Notes: a model not told the origin generated them from the sequence alone. DNA of 64,000 nucleotides from Variovorax sp. RA8 (GCF_901827175.1 NZ_LR594662.1:4030001-4094000); one strand, 5' to 3'. Shown: positions 43,086 to 52,867, numbered from the stretch's first letter. Made by a program: numbers and translations.

Positions 43086-44267
43086 CTATTCACCGGTGGT
43101 TTGCTGGATGCGGAAGATCACGAACTCGGCAGGCTTGGTGACCGCCACGCCGATCTCGGTGATGACCTGGCCGAGCTCGCGAAGGCTCGGCGGGTTGGTC
43201 TCCGCGTCGCACTTCACGTAGAAGGCCTGCTTGGGCGTCTCTCCGAACAGGGCGCCGTCGCGCCACTGGTTGTAGAGAAAGTCGCTCACCGAGCGGATGA
43301 TTCGCTGCCACAGCGCCGGGTTGTTGGGCTCGAAGACGACGAACTGCGTGCCCTCGTCGATCGACTCCTTGAGAAAATTCATGAAGCGCCGGACGTTGAG
43401 GTAGGTGTACTCGCCGTTGCGCTTGCCGCCGAGCGTGCGCGCGCCGTACACCATGGGTGCGCCGCCGAAGGGCCGTATGACGTTGATGCCGTCGGGGTTC
43501 AACGCCTTCTGCTTGTCTTTGTCGATGGGGCGCTCCAGGTCGACGATGCCCAGCACCGCCTCGTTGGCCGGCGCCTTGTGCACGCCGCGTGCGGCATCGA
43601 CGCGCGCCCAGATGCCGGCGACGTGTCCGCTCGGCGGCTGGTCGATGAGCTCGGGCTCCGCCCCGCCCGGCACGTACAGGGGGTTGAAGACCTTCAGCCA
43701 TGGAAAGTAGATGGCCCCGTAGCTGAACTGGTCGGGGGTGGCCGGCCCGCCTACGGGCATCGGGCCGCCGTAGATGTCGGCCGGCGTGCTGTCCGAGGCC
43801 GGCAACTTGACGCCGTCGAGCAGCGCCACACGGTCCTGCATGTTGAAGCAGTGCGTCATGATCTGGACCTTGCGGGCGACCGGCTCGACGCCGGGCGCGG
43901 CGACGATCGCGATCTCGTCGAAGGGTTTCAGCTTGTCGAGCGACGGATCCAGATTCGCCATGTCGCCCGCGGCGACGGGCAGCACATAGCAGGCGGTGCC
44001 GCCGTTGTTGAAGAAGCCGAACACTGCCAGCGCCAGCGTGCGATTGGCGGTGGTGTAGATGGGCGTGGTGTCCGTCGGCGCGGCGCCCTTGATGAAGTTG
44101 GCGAACTCGGTCCAGTTGGTGAACTTCTTCGGCTTGCCGACGTCCGCAGGGTCGAGCCGGTCGGCCACGCCGATGAAGGCCGCCGTGCTGGTGCCGACGC
44201 CTGCGATCGGCCTGGCCAATGGTGGGACTTCTTCGACGTACACCCCAGGCGCTTCATAGTTAGGCAT
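43086..44267 (-). CDS. contractile tail sheath protein
   Basis: The 393-residue protein starts YEAPGVYVEEVPPLARPIAG, the conserved tail sheath N-terminus (arm for the sheath mesh). It ends in the C-terminal sheath domain with NGEYTYLNVRRFMNFLKESI, FEPNNPALWQRI and FRIQQTTGE. Sheath subunits polymerise around the tube and contract on firing. A single sheath gene of moderate size suggests a minimal eCIS. GGAGAAA lies nine bases before the ATG at 44267. Confidence 0.96.
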   Translation of the reverse strand: MPNYEAPGVYVEEVPPLARPIAGVGTSTAAFIGVADRLDPADVGKPKKFTNWTEFANFIKGAAPTDTTPIYTTANRTLALAVFGFFNNGGTACYVLPVAAGDMANLDPSLDKLKPFDEIAIVAAPGVEPVARKVQIMTHCFNMQDRVALLDGVKLPASDSTPADIYGGPMPVGGPATPDQFSYGAIYFPWLKVFNPLYVPGGAEPELIDQPPSGHVAGIWARVDAARGVHKAPANEAVLGIVDLERPIDKDKQKALNPDGINVIRPFGGAPMVYGARTLGGKRNGEYTYLNVRRFMNFLKESIDEGTQFVVFEPNNPALWQRIIRSVSDFLYNQWRDGALFGETPKQAFYVKCDAETNPPSLRELGQVITEIGVAVTKPAEFVIFRIQQTTGE

Positions 44268-44285
44268 CGCTAGTTTCTCCTCGAC

Positions 44286-45116
44286 TCAAGTCAGTTGAAC
44301 GTCGTAGCCGCCCAGCGCGGGTGCCGGGACGACGATGGCCCGGTCCTGCGTCACTGCACCCGCCGTGACGCGCAGCGTGAAGTTGCCGCCCGGTATGGCC
44401 GACAACGAGAACCTGCCTTCGGCATCGGTGAGCGTGCTGCGGCCGCGCTCGACGATGCGCACGCTCGCGTTGGCGACCGGCGTCGTGGCCGCATCCCGCA
44501 CCGTGCCGCCGATGCGGAAGAAAGGCGCGTCGAGATCGGCGCCGTCCGGCATGCTCTTCAGCTCGATGCCGCTGGTGATGACGCTCGGGTACTGCGCGGT
44601 GTCGAAGACCTTCAGCGACACGGTGATCGACACGAGGAGCGATGCCTTGATGCGGTTGCCGATCGCGGCCCAGAACTCCGCGGGGTTGCGCACGCCGTCG
44701 GGCTGCACCACCATCATCGGCAGCGGCGGCTTCTGGAGCTGCAGCTGCGGCGTGAGGAAGGCAGGCGGAATGAGGGGCGTGCCGGCGATCAGCTGCAGGA
44801 CCTGGGCCAGCAGCTGGTGCTCCTGCTTGGGCAGGTCGGCGCCGCCCACAGGCCACGCGGTCACGAGATAGAGGCAACTGGCACGGTAGGCAGGCGGCTC
44901 GACGAGGGAATGCCCTCCGACCCGGCGCGTGACGCTTTCGCTGGACCGAAGCTCGAGGTTCTCGCGAACCTCGAACAGAAAGACATTCACCGTCGTCTGA
45001 TCGATCGCGTAGGGATCGGTGGGCCGGTCGAAGCGGATCGCGGCGTCGCGCAAGGGCGGCGGAAGCCCGGGCTGCTTGAGGAAAGCCTCGAGGCTCTCGG
45101 TGACCTCATGAATCAT
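44286..45116 (-). CDS. DUF4255 tail-terminator-like protein with carboxypeptidase-regulatory domain (Afp16-like)
   Basis: The 276-residue protein has the DUF4255 domain in its first 200 residues (VTESLEAFLKQPGLPP, VNVFLFEVRENLELRS, LYLVTAWPVGG). DUF4255 corresponds to Afp16/PVC16, which caps the distal end of the tube and sheath. Residues of about 195-270 form a carboxypeptidase-regulatory-like fold (GGTVRDAATTPVANASVRIV, ADAEGRFSLSAIPGG-type), an addition not present in the Afp protein. The ATG at 45116 follows GGAGGGG; it overlaps the ATPase gene end. Confidence 0.88.
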   Translation of the reverse strand: MIHEVTESLEAFLKQPGLPPPLRDAAIRFDRPTDPYAIDQTTVNVFLFEVRENLELRSSESVTRRVGGHSLVEPPAYRASCLYLVTAWPVGGADLPKQEHQLLAQVLQLIAGTPLIPPAFLTPQLQLQKPPLPMMVVQPDGVRNPAEFWAAIGNRIKASLLVSITVSLKVFDTAQYPSVITSGIELKSMPDGADLDAPFFRIGGTVRDAATTPVANASVRIVERGRSTLTDAEGRFSLSAIPGGNFTLRVTAGAVTQDRAIVVPAPALGGYDVQLT

Positions 45117-47232
45117 CACGCCCCTCCACAGTCAGTGCTTCGACCTGCTGCAGGTAGGGGCCCAGCTCCGCGCCCGCCACGCGGCGTCCCGATTTCTCGA
45201 TCTCGCGCCGCGCCGCCCACAGCAGGTGCTCGGTGCGAAGCTCGCCGCCGTCCGCGGCCGCCAGGAAGGCCGCAGCCACCGCGATGTTCTTCACCGCGCC
45301 GCCGGGCAGCTTGAACTGCGTGGCCATGAACTCGAGGTCGAGGTCCCTGCTGCGCGGTACCTGCGGCGGCCAGATGGACTGCCACAGGCGGCGCCGGCTC
45401 TCCTCGTCGGGAAAGGGAAACTCGACGATGAAGCTGAGCCGCCGCGTGAAGGCGGCGTCGAGGTTCTGGCGCAGGTTGGTCGCCAGCACGCTCAAGCCCT
45501 CGTGCTCCTCCATCTTCTGCAGCAGATAGGCGACTTCGATGTTGGCGTAGCGGTCGTGGGCGTCCTGCACCGTGGTCCGCTTGCCGAAGAGGGCATCGCA
45601 CTCGTCGAAGAACAAGATCGCGTTACCCGCCCTTGCCGCGGAGAAGAGCCTGTCGAGGCTCTTTTCCGTTTCGCCGATGTACTTGCTCACGACCTGCGAC
45701 AGGTCGATCTTGAAGAGCTCCAGCCCGAGATCGTTCGCGATCACCTCGACCGCCATCGTCTTGCCTGTCCCCGGCGGCCCTGTGAAAAGCGCGCTCAGGC
45801 CCTTGCCGAGCGAGAGCTTGCGGTCGAAGCCCCAGTCGCCGTAGACCACGTGCCGCAGGCGCGCCTGCCGGCACACCTCCTTCAGCTGTCCGATCTGGTC
45901 GGCGGGAAGCACCAGGTCGCGCCAGCCGTAGCAGGGCTTGATCTTCTGCGCAAGGGTGCCGGGATCGCGTGCGATCTGCAGCCGTGCGGCCTGCGCCAGC
46001 ATGGAGAGGTCGGCACGCGTGCCGGCCAGTGCCGCCTGCCGGGCCGCATCGCCGGCGGCAGCGCGGATCTGCGCATTGCCGAGCCCATAGCGCGAGGCCA
46101 GCTCGTCGATGCCGCGGTCGTCCAGTTCGATGTGGCGCTCGCGCAGCTCGGTGCCCCATTGGGTCCGGCGTTGCGCGAAGGTCGGCGTGGCGATCGCGAT
46201 CGTCGCCAGGGTCGTGAAATGCGCGCCGCAAGGGCGCTCCCCTGCCGCCACGATGACCTGGGCCGTGTCCTCCAGGCCGGCTTGCAATGCCCTCGCTTCG
46301 CCGCTCTTCTCTGGCGCGAGCAGTGCATCGAAGTCGGAGAGATAGAGGACGGCATCGAGCATCCGGGCCTCGCGCAGCAGCGGGTCGAGCGCGGCATCGA
46401 AGTCGCTGCCGAGCGCTGTCATCCTGCCGAGGTCCACGGCGAGCAGCGGCCTGCGAAGCCTGGCGGCAAGCCTGGCCGCCGCGCCGTCCTTCGCCGCGCC
46501 GGCCGGCCCTTCGAGATAGAAGTGCAACCTTTCGCGGGCATCCAGCGCACGGGCCAGGGCACGGTCGAACGGATCGGTGTCCGAAGCTCGGGGTTCGGTG
46601 GGCATCGCCTCCAGCCGCGCGAACGACGCCAGCCGCGCATCGAGGCCGGGCTGTCCCAGCAGGAAGCGCACCACGGACTCCTCGAGCTTCAGATGGTGCG
46701 CCAGCAATGGCGGGACCGGGCCACCGCCGTCAGGCACCAGCTGCAGCAGCTTGTGGCGCACGAGCGGTGCGTCGCCGGCCAGCCGCCGGCGGCCGACGAT
46801 CTTTGCCTCGCGCGATGCGCACAGGAGATTCAGGGCCAGGTCCACGGTGGGTCGCCGGCGCGTCACATCATCCTGCAGGTAAGCGAAGAGCCGCTCGTAT
46901 CGGAGATCGACCTCCGGCGCGAGCGCGATAAGCAAGAAGTCCAGGTCGATCGCGTCGAGGCCGAAGGCATCCCGCAGCCACGGAAAGCGCGAGCCCGCCG
47001 GCATCGACGTGCCATCGGGTTCGCCGCCTGCGAGGGAGGGCTCGCCGGGGCTGCGCCGAATGAGGCGCTGCACGTCGTCCGCCGTGATGTAGAGACCGCG
47101 ATAGGGTTCCGCCTGCCCGGCCGGGGCGGAGGAGGCTGCGTCGGCCGCGGTGGTGGCCCGCTCCAGCATGCGATCGAGCCGGCCGAGCGCGACCCACAAG
47201 CCTTCCAACTGAAAGTCGGGGACGGCGGTCAA
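45106..47232 (-). CDS. AAA+ ATPase of the eCIS (Afp15-like)
   Basis: The 708-residue protein has an N-terminal region with no known motif and a C-terminal AAA+ module. Walker A GPPGTGKT is at about residues 484-491, Walker B ILFFDECDALFG near 537-548, and an arginine-finger/sensor region FPFPDEESRRRLW follows. Afp15-type ATPases are needed for assembly of the particle. The start is a TTG at 47232 overlapping the winged-helix gene stop (TTGA), with AGGAG six bases upstream. The longer open frame to 47625 overlaps that gene and is rejected. Confidence 0.93.
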   Translation of the reverse strand: MTAVPDFQLEGLWVALGRLDRMLERATTAADAASSAPAGQAEPYRGLYITADDVQRLIRRSPGEPSLAGGEPDGTSMPAGSRFPWLRDAFGLDAIDLDFLLIALAPEVDLRYERLFAYLQDDVTRRRPTVDLALNLLCASREAKIVGRRRLAGDAPLVRHKLLQLVPDGGGPVPPLLAHHLKLEESVVRFLLGQPGLDARLASFARLEAMPTEPRASDTDPFDRALARALDARERLHFYLEGPAGAAKDGAAARLAARLRRPLLAVDLGRMTALGSDFDAALDPLLREARMLDAVLYLSDFDALLAPEKSGEARALQAGLEDTAQVIVAAGERPCGAHFTTLATIAIATPTFAQRRTQWGTELRERHIELDDRGIDELASRYGLGNAQIRAAAGDAARQAALAGTRADLSMLAQAARLQIARDPGTLAQKIKPCYGWRDLVLPADQIGQLKEVCRQARLRHVVYGDWGFDRKLSLGKGLSALFTGPPGTGKTMAVEVIANDLGLELFKIDLSQVVSKYIGETEKSLDRLFSAARAGNAILFFDECDALFGKRTTVQDAHDRYANIEVAYLLQKMEEHEGLSVLATNLRQNLDAAFTRRLSFIVEFPFPDEESRRRLWQSIWPPQVPRSRDLDLEFMATQFKLPGGAVKNIAVAAAFLAAADGGELRTEHLLWAARREIEKSGRRVAGAELGPYLQQVEALTVEGRDDS

Positions 47233-47513
47233 TGCAAGCTCCTGGATGACGATGTGCGGGCTCGGGCTGGGCGCACGGCTCGATAGACCGTCAGGCCATC
47301 GGCGCAGCTCCAGGCTTCGATGCGGCCGCTCGCGAGCAGGCTCTCCAGGGCTGCGGCCACATCGCGGCGCGCGTCGTCGCGGCGCTGGCGCACCAACCAC
47401 CAATCGCAGATGCCTTCGAGCGAATCGCAGGCATCGGGATGGGCGGTGATATAGCGCAGGATGGTCTGCGCCACTTCCTCGATCGACGATGAACAGGATG
47501 CCACGGCCAGCAT
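47229..47513 (-). CDS. winged-helix domain protein at the head of the eCIS operon
   Basis: The 94-residue protein (SIEEVAQTILRYITAHPDAC, then GICDWWLVRQRRDDARRDVA and LLASGRIEAW) has the pattern of a small winged-helix domain. Proteins of this kind often precede the ATPase gene in eCIS loci, as PVC/Afp clusters of other bacteria show. The start is uncertain: ATG at 47513 has GGAG too close, and a GTG at 47504 is better spaced. The open frame goes on to 47633. It may regulate the operon or fuse functionally to the ATPase. Confidence 0.65.
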   Translation of the reverse strand: MLAVASCSSSIEEVAQTILRYITAHPDACDSLEGICDWWLVRQRRDDARRDVAAALESLLASGRIEAWSCADGLTVYRAVRPARARTSSSRSLH

Positions 47514-47832
47514 GCTCCAGTTGAAGGTAGCCGCTAGATGCGCAAAGCGTGCCAGCCAAGCGCAGCGCGCAAGTGCTTGATTTGCCAGTGTTTTGGCGGG
47601 CGCCCTCGCCGAGCGGCGAGTGCAAGGCGACACAGGCCTCGCGGCGGATTTCGATGAGCCGCTGCCCGGTTCGCCCTTGCGCGGCCGCGCGATCGAGGGC
47701 CCCGTGTCGGCAACGACACGGCGTTGCGGAAACTACACGGCCTCCAATACCCCATTTGGATGATGTTCACGCTCAGCGCGCGTTCCTAGAATCGCCGGTC
47801 GATCGACTGGCTCGATCGAAAGGAGCACCAGC
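47514..47832. other. intergenic region between eCIS operon and its activator
   Basis: This 319-base gap separates two divergent transcription units. On the minus strand it holds a -24/-12-like element at 47539-47554. On the plus strand the activator gene is preceded by AAAGGAGCACCAGC, a good ribosome binding site. No other gene is convincing; the upstream part of the winged-helix frame (to 47633) has no recognisable domain. Confidence 0.5.
47539..47554 (-). promoter_or_regulatory. possible sigma-54 (-24/-12) promoter of the eCIS operon
   Basis: Read on the minus strand the sequence TGGCACGCTTTGCGCA begins with a perfect match to the -24 half of the sigma-54 consensus (TGGCACG). A GC follows ten bases after the GG, as required, but the TT before that GC is replaced by GC. 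Transcription would start near 47528, about 15 bases before the first ATG of the operon. A divergent AAA+ activator supports the idea; the imperfect -12 half and the activator's altered loop argue for caution. Confidence 0.35.
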
Positions 47833-48882
47833 ATGGACGAAGGCTGTTCTCTCGAACATGCACAGGCCAGGGCCGGCATCGTGGGCGCGTCCCATAGCTT
47901 CAAGACGGCCATCTCGCTGATGATGCGCTACACGTCGTGCAATGCGCCGGTGCTCATCGTCGGAGAAAGCGGAACCGGCAAGGAACTCGTCGCCCGCGCC
48001 ACGCACTACCTGGGCTCGCGTCGTGACAAGCCTTTCATCCCGGTCAATTGCGGCGCACTGCCTGACGCGCTCATCGAAAGCGAGCTGTACGGTCATGCGC
48101 GCGGCGCTTTCACCGATGCCAGTCGCGCACGGCGCGGTCTTGTCCGTCAAGCCGACGGAGGGACGCTCTTCCTCGACGAGGTCGAAGCACTCACGCCGCG
48201 CGGGCAGGTTACGCTGCTGCGCTTTCTCCAGGACGCTTCATTCAGGCCAGTCGGCGAGGACCAGGTGCAGCACGCCAACGTTCGCGTCATCGCCGCGTCC
48301 AACACCGACCTGCGCGAGCTGGTGCAGCGCGGTGACTTCCGTGCCGATCTCTTCTTTCGACTCGATGTCCTTCGCGTCGAACTGCCGCCGCTGCGTGCGC
48401 GCCCAGACGACCTCGACTTGCTGGTGCCCCACCTTCTGAAGAAGGCAGCACGCACGACCGGAGGTCCTCCCAGGTCAATGAGCAGGGCAGGGTTCGAGCT
48501 TCTGCGTGCGTTCGCGTGGCCGGGCAACGTGCGTGAACTCGAGCACACCCTGCTGAGGGCCTACCTCAGCAGCAGCGGCCTATGCATCGAGGCCGATGCG
48601 CTGCTAGCGAGCGCGCCCGCGCTGGCACATGGCGACGCCGCAGCGGCGGGCACGGTCGTTGCCTCGTGCTCGTCCCTGCGCGAAGCGAAGCGCTCGGCGC
48701 TCAGGGTCATCGAGCGCCGCTTCGTGGAAGAAGCGCTGGCCATGACCAACGGAAACATCAGCGAGGCGGCGCGGCTGTGCGACATGCAGCGCGCCTCTCT
48801 GAGCAAGCTCGCGAAGAAGTACGCGATTCGATGGCCGGTGTGCTCGAATGCCGAGACGACATCCCGCGAGGCAAATCCATGA
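47833..48882 (+). CDS. NtrC-type AAA+ enhancer-binding protein without sensory domain
   Basis: The 349-residue protein consists of an AAA+ domain from residue 15 and a C-terminal Fis-type helix-turn-helix (FVEEALAMTNGNISEAARLC, LSKLAKKYAI). Walker A GESGTGKE is at 44-51 and Walker B TLFLDE at 111-116. The sigma-54 contact loop is GAFTDA (91-96) in place of GAFTGA. There is no receiver or GAF domain, so activity must be controlled by expression or a partner, as in PspF and HrpR/HrpS. It is divergent from the eCIS operon and is the obvious candidate regulator. The change of the last glycine to aspartate may alter or remove sigma-54 dependence. Confidence 0.9.
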   Translation: MDEGCSLEHAQARAGIVGASHSFKTAISLMMRYTSCNAPVLIVGESGTGKELVARATHYLGSRRDKPFIPVNCGALPDALIESELYGHARGAFTDASRARRGLVRQADGGTLFLDEVEALTPRGQVTLLRFLQDASFRPVGEDQVQHANVRVIAASNTDLRELVQRGDFRADLFFRLDVLRVELPPLRARPDDLDLLVPHLLKKAARTTGGPPRSMSRAGFELLRAFAWPGNVRELEHTLLRAYLSSSGLCIEADALLASAPALAHGDAAAAGTVVASCSSLREAKRSALRVIERRFVEEALAMTNGNISEAARLCDMQRASLSKLAKKYAIRWPVCSNAETTSREANP

Positions 48883-49151
48883 CAGGCCTGACTGGGACTG
48901 CATCGACGCGCGGCGTTGCGAGTGCGTCGAAATGCGGTCAGCTCCGACCTCCGTAGGGGCTCCGTTCCAATCCCAGAGAGCAGTGACGCCATTGAGGCTC
49001 CCCTGGCGATCACCGTATGGGGCTGGCGTCTGGGTGGACGGCGCGCGCTGCATGTAGCCCAGGGAACGGGCGCGGATGTCCGCTTTCAGCAAGCCTCTAT
49101 TCAGCCGGAGAGGGGCGCCAAGCCCCGCAATGGGGTAAATTGCCCTTTCCC

Positions 49152-50276
49152 ATGAGCAGCAAGCACATCGTCCCCGTCTCCCAGATCGGCCGCGCGAGCC
49201 GCGGCGCGGCGCTGCCGGAGCACGCGGTGGCGGCGACCGGCGTGCTGCTCGACCGGCTCTCGCGTCCGCTTACCGACCTGCGCGTCAGCGTCACCGACCG
49301 CTGCAACTTCCGCTGCAGCTACTGCATGCCCAAGGAAGTCTTCGACAAGGACTACCAGTACCTGCCGCACAGCGCGCTCCTGAGCTTCGAGGAAATCACC
49401 CGGCTGGCGCGCATCTTCGCCACGCACGGCGTGCGCAAGATCCGGCTCACCGGTGGCGAGCCGCTGCTGCGCAAGAACCTCGAACTGCTCGTCGAACAAC
49501 TGGCGGCGATCCGCACGCCCGAAGGCAAGCCCCTGGACCTCACGCTGACCACCAACGGCTCCCTGCTCGCCCGCAAGGCCGCGGCGCTCAAGGCCGCCGG
49601 GCTGCAGCGCGTCACCGTCAGCCTCGACGGGCTCGACGACACCGTGTTCCGCCGCATGAACGATGTCGACTTCCCGGTGGCCGAGGTGCTCGCCGGCATC
49701 GATGCGGCGCACGCCGCCGGCCTCGGTCCGATCAAGGTCAACATGGTCGTCAAGCGCGGCACCAACGAGCAGGAGATCCTGCCGATGGCGCGGCGCTTCC
49801 GCGGCACCGGCGTCGTGCTGCGCTTCATCGAATACATGGACGTCGGCGCCACCAACGGCTGGCGCATGGACGAGGTCCTGCCCTCGGCCGAGGTGCTGCA
49901 ACGCATCGCCGAAGAGTTCCCCCTGGTGCCGCTCGACGCCACCGCCCCCGGCGAGACCGCCCAGCGCTGGGCCTACCGCGACGGCGGCGGCGAGATCGGC
50001 GTGATCAGCAGCGTGACCCAGGCCTTCTGCCACGACTGCACCCGCGCGCGCCTGTCGACCGAGGGCAAGCTCTACCTCTGCCTGTTCGCGACCAGCGGAC
50101 ACGATTTGCGGCCGCTGCTGCGCGGCGATGCCGACGATGCGCGGATCGCCTCTGCCATCGGCCACATCTGGCAGGGCCGGGCCGACCGCTACTCCGAGTT
50201 GCGCGCGCTGCGCGGCCCCGACACGGAGGCGGCCAGCGGTGCGCGCCGTGTCGAGATGAGCTACATCGGCGGATGA
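49152..50276 (+). CDS. moaA: GTP 3',8-cyclase MoaA (molybdenum cofactor biosynthesis)
   Basis: The 374-residue radical SAM enzyme has the N-terminal cluster motif CNFRCSYC (cysteines 51, 55, 58), TGGEPLLR and the C-terminal second cluster region CHDCTRARL...CLFA, plus a glycine-rich end of the GG type (SYIGG). It rearranges GTP to 3',8-cyclo-GTP, the first step to cyclic pyranopterin. The ATG at 49152 opens the family-typical region; the frame continues upstream to 49017 without conserved sequence. It is the first gene of a moaA-mobA-moeA cluster that would supply the cofactor to the hydroxylase in this window among others. Confidence 0.96.
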   Translation: MSSKHIVPVSQIGRASRGAALPEHAVAATGVLLDRLSRPLTDLRVSVTDRCNFRCSYCMPKEVFDKDYQYLPHSALLSFEEITRLARIFATHGVRKIRLTGGEPLLRKNLELLVEQLAAIRTPEGKPLDLTLTTNGSLLARKAAALKAAGLQRVTVSLDGLDDTVFRRMNDVDFPVAEVLAGIDAAHAAGLGPIKVNMVVKRGTNEQEILPMARRFRGTGVVLRFIEYMDVGATNGWRMDEVLPSAEVLQRIAEEFPLVPLDATAPGETAQRWAYRDGGGEIGVISSVTQAFCHDCTRARLSTEGKLYLCLFATSGHDLRPLLRGDADDARIASAIGHIWQGRADRYSELRALRGPDTEAASGARRVEMSYIGG

Positions 50277-50286
50277 GCACCGCACG

Positions 50287-50937
50287 ATGAGCGCTCCCGC
50301 CACCATCGCTGCCGGCGAGATCACCGGCCTCATCCTCGCCGGCGGCCGCGGCTCGCGCATGGGCGGGGTCGACAAGGGCCTGCAGAACTTCGACGGCACG
50401 CCGCTCGCGCTGCACGCGCTGATGCGGCTTCAGTCGCAGGTCGGCGAGCTGATGATCAACGCCAACCGCAACATCGCGGCCTACGAATCCTTCGGCGTGC
50501 CTGTCTGGCCCGACGGCCTCGCGGACTATGCCGGGCCGCTGGCGGGCTTCCTGACCGGGCTGGAGCGCTGCGAGACGCCCTACCTGCTCACGGTGCCCTG
50601 CGACACCCCGCTGTTCCCCCTCGACCTGGCCGCGCGCCTCGGCGAGGCGCTGCTCGCGCACGACGCCGAGATCGCCATGGTCAACGCCCCCGAGGCCGCG
50701 GCCGAAGCGGACGGCGCCTCGGCCCTGCGGCCGCAGCCCGTGTTCTGCCTGCTGCGCGCCACCCTGCTCGAAAGCCTGGTGCGCTTCACGCAGGAGGGCG
50801 GCCGCAAGATCGACCGCTGGACCGCCCAGCACCGCACGGCGCTGGTCCCTTTCGACCGTCCGGGCGATGCGCCCGACGCCTTCTTCAACGCCAACACGCT
50901 GGCCGAGCTGCACGCGCTCGAAAGCCAGCGACGCTGA
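50287..50937 (+). CDS. mobA: molybdenum cofactor guanylyltransferase MobA
   Basis: The 216-residue protein has the nucleotidyltransferase motif [19 protein letters not shown] at its N-terminus and [12 protein letters not shown] in the middle. It attaches GMP to molybdenum cofactor to give the guanine dinucleotide form used by the DMSO-reductase family. Xanthine-oxidase-type hydroxylases such as the one at 11642-15404 use the cytosine form, made by a related enzyme (MocA) not seen here. The gene starts 10 bases after moaA, so they are one transcript. Confidence 0.93.
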   Translation: MSAPATIAAGEITGLILAGGRGSRMGGVDKGLQNFDGTPLALHALMRLQSQVGELMINANRNIAAYESFGVPVWPDGLADYAGPLAGFLTGLERCETPYLLTVPCDTPLFPLDLAARLGEALLAHDAEIAMVNAPEAAAEADGASALRPQPVFCLLRATLLESLVRFTQEGGRKIDRWTAQHRTALVPFDRPGDAPDAFFNANTLAELHALESQRR

Positions 50938-50950
50938 ACTGCTTACTCTC

Positions 50951-51012
50951 ATGAGCCGCACGGCCGCTCCGAAGGCGAATAGCACCGCAGCCCGCAGGGC
51001 GGGGGTTTTTCA

Positions 51013-51016
<4 letters not shown>
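50951..51016 (+). CDS. 21-codon leader ORF coupled to moeA
   Basis: An ATG at 50951 opens a frame of 21 codons (MSRTAAPKANSTAARRAGVF...) that ends in TGA at 51014-51016. The stop overlaps the moeA ATG (51013-51015) as ATGA, a typical coupling arrangement. The frame runs through a terminator-like hairpin. No clear Shine-Dalgarno sequence precedes it, so translation is unproven. Its first six bases after ATG match those of moeA, which hints at a local duplication. It could be a leader peptide controlling moeA, or chance. Confidence 0.35.
50991..51010 (+). terminator. short GC hairpin with T-tract before moeA
   Basis: CCCGC (50991-50995) pairs with GCGGG (50999-51003) around a three-base loop, followed by GG and five T residues (51006-51010). 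It resembles a weak intrinsic terminator or an attenuator, placed only two bases before the moeA start codon. If it works, moeA would be reduced relative to moaA-mobA unless ribosomes on the leader ORF melt it. Confidence 0.45.
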
Positions 51017-52326
<1,310 letters not shown>

Positions 52327-52360
52327 GATTGCGACCCGGAGGGCCGCGCAGGAGACGCGC

Positions 52361-52864
52361 ATGCTCGCAGCCAGAATCGAGTTGATGCAGCAGATGCCGA
52401 TCTTCGGCGCCATCGACGCCGCGACCATCGAGTTCCTGCTCGAGCCCGCGCCGGTGGTCCAGGTCGCTGCCGGCGACTACTTCTGCCGCGAGGGCGACCT
52501 GCCCGACGGCATGTACGTGCTCGAGCGCGGCCGCGTGACCGTGTCGAAGAGCTGGGAAGACCAGCGCCTGCTGCTGCGCCGGCTCGGGCCGGGCGACTGC
52601 TTCGGAGAGATGGCGCTCCTGGACCTGTTCCCGCGCAGTGCTTCGATACGCGCCGACGAGGACTGCAGCGCCATCCGGATCACGCCCGACAACCTGCTGC
52701 GCCTGTTCGAGCACGATGCCGCGCAGTTCGCGCTGATCCAGATGAACATCGGCCGCGAGATCAGCCGCCGCCTGCGCTACACCGACGAGCTGTTGTTTCG
52801 CGCCCGCATGGGCGAAGTGCTGGAGGCGCCGGAACGCCTCGTCACGCGACCGGCCGGACTGTAG
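52361..52864 (+). CDS. cyclic nucleotide-binding-domain protein
   Basis: The 167-residue protein carries one cyclic-nucleotide-binding domain (DYFCREGDLPDGMYVLERGRV, then GPGDCFGEMALLDLFPRSAS with the phosphate-binding cassette). There is no helix-turn-helix of the Crp type after it; the C-terminal helix (NIGREISRRLRYTDELLF) is short. It may sense cAMP or another ligand and act through a partner. The gene follows moeA by 34 bases. It converges with rnhA, with only three bases between the two stops. Confidence 0.88.
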   Translation: MLAARIELMQQMPIFGAIDAATIEFLLEPAPVVQVAAGDYFCREGDLPDGMYVLERGRVTVSKSWEDQRLLLRRLGPGDCFGEMALLDLFPRSASIRADEDCSAIRITPDNLLRLFEHDAAQFALIQMNIGREISRRLRYTDELLFRARMGEVLEAPERLVTRPAGL

Positions 52865-52867
52865 AAG

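Noticed and set aside
16820..47513. Prophage or R-type tailocin instead of an eCIS
   Set aside because: No integrase, terminase, capsid, holin or lysin gene is present; the AAA+ ATPase, DUF4255 and PAAR genes with DUF4157 cargo fit an eCIS better.
16820..47513. Type VI secretion system
   Set aside because: No TssJLM membrane complex, ClpV or TssBC pair is found; sheath and tube are of the phage/eCIS type.
48883..49151. Possible molybdenum cofactor riboswitch upstream of moaA
   Set aside because: The 269-base region has no fold I could match to the known Moco RNA motif; GC-rich pairing by eye is not enough.
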